Source: Clostridiales bacterium
GTDB taxonomy: Bacteria > Bacillota > Sulfobacillia > UBA995 > UBA9673
Reading direction: 5' to 3'
Assembly: GCA_003541445.1 (NCBI GenBank)
Contig: DPMO01000071.1
Coordinates: forward strand, 1 to 5,908
DNA length: 5,908 nucleotides
Within the stretch, counting starts at the first letter, position 1, and each line of letters opens with the position of its first letter. This document shows, piece by piece, positions 5,451-5,908 of the stretch. The notes below the pieces were generated by a model. It was not told the DNA's origin, made no database searches, and saw only the letters and a list, made by a program, of their open reading frames with translations. The position numbers and the translations under genes were made by a program.

Positions 5451-5908
5451 TGTAGTCGTCCTTGTAGATGAGCTCCGAGACGGGGACTATCTCGTAGCCG
5501 TCGGCCTTGAGGGCCTCGATGATGCCCGGCAGGGCCGCGGGAGTGTGCGTGGCGTTGTTGTGGAAGAGCACGATGGCGCCGGGGTGGACGCTGCCCACCA
5601 CACGGCGGTGGATAGCGTCGGCCGAGAGGTCCTGCCAGTCCAGCGAGTCCACGCTCCACTGGATGGTATAGTACCCGAGCTCACGAGCGGCCTCGATGAC
5701 CTTGTTGCTGTACTCCCCGAAGGGCGGCCGGAAGAGGACGGCCGTCTGGCCGGTCAGGCTCTTTATCTGCTCGTGGACCACGGCCAGCTCCCGCTTTATG
5801 GCCTCCTTGTCCAGCGAGTTCAGGTGGGGATGGTTGGCCGTGTGGTTCCCGATCTCGTGCCCGCGGGCGGCTATCTCCTTCACCATGTCGGGGTGCTCGT
5901 CGATCCAG
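5401..5908 (-). CDS. Polysaccharide deacetylase (NodB domain), 5' end outside window
   Basis: This is the C-terminal part, about 168 residues, of a carbohydrate esterase 4 protein that removes N-acetyl groups from peptidoglycan or chitin-like polymers, probably outside the membrane. Numbering from the Met codon at 5886, it shows the metal-binding HTANH (15-19, His15 and His19), RPPFGEY (53-59), WSVDSLDW (77-84) and the last NodB motif IVLFHN (105-110). The first motif (TFDDG) lies before the window, so the Met at 5886 is internal: the frame is open to the edge with family-like residues (WIDEHPD) before it. The ending SELIYKDDYIIDHRGFQ resembles PdaA/PdaB-like deacetylases of spore-forming Bacillota. 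It ends at TGA 5403-5401, running convergently 50 bases into the amidohydrolase gene. Confidence 0.92.
   Translation of the reverse strand, partial: WIDEHPDMVKEIAARGHEIGNHTANHPHLNSLDKEAIKRELAVVHEQIKSLTGQTAVLFRPPFGEYSNKVIEAARELGYYTIQWSVDSLDWQDLSADAIHRRVVGSVHPGAIVLFHNNATHTPAALPGIIEALKADGYEIVPVSELIYKDDYIIDHRGFQKRRPRGGP

Noticed and set aside
4517..5455. 312-residue frame overlapping the amidohydrolase gene in another frame
   Set aside because: Arg/Pro/Gly/Ala-rich shadow with no recognisable domain; the amidohydrolase frame has conserved motifs and a good ribosome site.

Overview
The window is G+C-rich DNA, densely coded, holding seven protein genes. Two of these are cut by the window edges. 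No RNA gene, CRISPR array, insertion sequence or phage feature is visible. The gene set suggests a strictly anaerobic, high-G+C member of the Bacillota (Clostridia or a related deep class). It includes an oxygen-sensitive 2-hydroxyacyl-CoA dehydratase activator, an ADP-forming acyl-CoA synthetase and a PdaA/PdaB-like polysaccharide deacetylase. GTG starts and strong GGAGG-type ribosome sites fit this. The taxonomic placement is inference only.

Layout. Positions 1-3739 carry four genes on the minus strand. In transcription order they are a BadF/HgdC-type ATPase activator (3739-2960), a membrane-anchored DUF192 protein (2963-2439, 4-base stop/start overlap with the activator), a ten-helix EamA/DMT transporter (2318-1272) and the alpha part of an NDP-forming acyl-CoA synthetase (1209 to beyond position 1). 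The first two are translationally coupled. A 120-base gap with a 27-base tandem duplication separates them from the transporter. The synthetase follows the transporter after about 60 bases. Positions 3740-3839 are a divergent promoter region. In it a perfect TATAAT lies exactly six bases before the activator ATG, suggesting a leaderless mRNA. On the plus strand follow a small five-helix membrane protein of unknown function (3840-4343), a 156-base gap with an imperfect inverted repeat, and an amidohydrolase-2 family protein (4500-5450). A minus-strand polysaccharide deacetylase enters from the right edge and ends at 5401, so its 3' end overlaps the amidohydrolase by 50 bases.

How the genes may work together. 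The activator and the acyl-CoA synthetase both belong to CoA-thioester fermentation: radical dehydration of 2-hydroxyacyl-CoA, and ATP formation from acyl-CoA. The transporter between them could export or import a related amino acid or metabolite. No dehydratase subunits are visible, so the link is inference. I see no convincing new multi-gene system. The best leads are the leaderless activator promoter, the amidohydrolase with two replaced active-site positions, and the orphan activator coupled to a DUF192 gene.
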